From Lentibacter algarum (GTDB taxonomy: Bacteria > Pseudomonadota > Alphaproteobacteria > Rhodobacterales > Rhodobacteraceae), in the NCBI RefSeq assembly GCF_018860975.1, contig NZ_JAHKQI010000008.1, forward strand, positions 533,550 to 597,549: a DNA stretch of 64,000 bases. The letters run 5' to 3'. Numbering within the stretch: position 1 is the first letter of the stretch; every line of letters begins with the position of its first letter. Position numbers and translations under genes: made by a program. Below are positions 63,447-64,000 of this stretch, in pieces. The notes under the pieces were generated by a model. That model saw only the letters and a program-made list of their open reading frames with translations. It searched no databases and was not told the DNA's origin.

Positions 63447-64000
63447 GTGAGCGACACGCCATCCAAAGCCCAGCCCAAAACCCAGCCCAACACCCAAACG
63501 ATCACCGGTGTCACCCACTACACCGACCGTCTGTTTTCGTTCCGCTGTACGCGGCCGGCGAGCCTTCGGTTTCGCTCCGGCGAGTTTGTGATGATCGGCC
63601 TCATGGGCGATCCCGACCCTGTCACAGGCAAGCAAAAACCGCTCTTGCGCGCCTATTCTATCGCCAGCCCGAGCTGGGATGAGGAGCTTGAATTCTACTC
63701 GATCAAAGTGCCGGACGGGCCGCTGACATCGAAGCTTCAGCACATCAAAGAAGGGGACGAGATCATCCTGCGGCCCAAGCCTGTTGGCACGCTGGTGCAT
63801 GACGCCTTGCTGCCCGGAAAGCGCCTCTGGTTTTTTGCCACAGGCACCGGTTTTGCGCCCTTCGCCAGCCTGCTGCGTGAGCCGCAAACCTTTGAAGATT
63901 ATGACGAAATCATCATCACCCACACCTGCCGCACGGTGGGCGAACTCACCTATGGGCGCGATCTGATCGAAGGCCTCAAAAGCAACGAATTGCTCAATGA
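63447..64000 (+). CDS. fpr: Ferredoxin/flavodoxin-NADP reductase, C-terminus off the window
   Basis: I translated 184 residues from GTG 63447. After a Gln/Lys/Pro-rich lead the FAD domain reads FSFRCTRPASLRFRSGEFVMIG and LLRAYSIASPSWDEELEFYSI, the RxYS flavin motif. The NADP part begins LWFFATGTGFAPFASLLRE and continues ITHTCRTVGELTYG, characteristic of the subclass I Fpr. The C-terminal aromatic region is cut by the window edge; full length is usually about 260-280. It moves electrons between NADPH and ferredoxin or flavodoxin, and could serve the P450 upstream. Confidence 0.92.
   Translation, partial: MSDTPSKAQPKTQPNTQTITGVTHYTDRLFSFRCTRPASLRFRSGEFVMIGLMGDPDPVTGKQKPLLRAYSIASPSWDEELEFYSIKVPDGPLTSKLQHIKEGDEIILRPKPVGTLVHDALLPGKRLWFFATGTGFAPFASLLREPQTFEDYDEIIITHTCRTVGELTYGRDLIEGLKSNELLN

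Overview
The window looks like the chromosome of a marine-type alphaproteobacterium, most likely a Rhodobacterales (Roseobacter-group) member. Supporting signs are the order zapA / coiled-coil gene / tkt / gap, a B12-dependent class II ribonucleotide reductase, a perfect GAAC-N7-GAAC LexA box at uvrA, a dctP-dctQ-dctM TRAP transporter, and a LysR/mmsA valine-degradation cluster. The assignment rests on gene content read by eye. There is no CRISPR array, insertion sequence or prophage; this is dense core chromosome with two tRNA genes.

Layout. 1-3.5 kb: start of nrdJ (runs off the left edge) with a paired NrdR-type operator, then tRNA-Pro. 3.7-9.7 kb: zapA and a coiled-coil partner diverge from tkt; DUF808 membrane protein; gap; a 47-residue membrane ORF; coaD. 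9.8-19.4 kb: CBS protein; LysR gene divergent from mmsA; an unknown 147-residue protein; a YbdK-type ligase; then an overlapping operon of acyl-CoA dehydrogenase, 3-hydroxyisobutyryl-CoA hydrolase, mmsB and a glycosyltransferase. 19.4-31.7 kb (minus): uvrA, a dead RTX-like gene end, two MFS transporters, lpdA, DUF924, queA, a large AsmA-like protein. 31.8-37.2 kb: bcp, ferritin-like DUF455, M23 peptidase, bactofilin, MFS, HNH nuclease. 37.4-42.8 kb (minus): mltG, fabF, acpP, fabG, fabD. 43-50 kb: rpsF-rpsR-rplI, lytic transglycosylase, tig, tRNA-Val, HU-like protein, a tiny exported protein, lon. 50-55 kb: SufT-like, A-type Fe-S carrier, TfoX, racemase family, 2-oxoglutarate/Fe(II) oxygenase family, tpiA, an RTX-repeat protein. 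55-61.5 kb (minus): TRAP transporter, small barrel-like protein, dctBD. 61.5-64 kb: cytochrome P450, Lrp-family regulator, ferredoxin-NADP reductase (cut by the right edge).

How the genes work together. mmsA, the acyl-CoA dehydrogenase, the hydrolase and mmsB make up most of the route from isobutyryl-CoA to propionyl-CoA. The motif TTGCA-N4-TGCAA lies both in the lysR/mmsA gap and before the acyl-CoA dehydrogenase, which suggests one shared operator. tkt, gap and tpiA serve central carbon metabolism. The fab cluster supplies fatty acid elongation. M23 peptidase, bactofilin and MltG shape the wall. DctB/DctD should control the TRAP genes through a TGTGCG-N6-CGCACA palindrome.

Most unusual points: the DctD homologue is only 207 residues and lacks the whole AAA+ sigma-54 activation domain; a near-consensus NrdR-like palindrome stands before an HNH nuclease gene; a hairpin covers the ribosome-binding site of the ybdK gene; a 12-bp tandem repeat copies a ribosome-binding site plus ATG between bcp and the DUF455 gene; and a fragment of an RTX-like gene survives between uvrA and an MFS gene.
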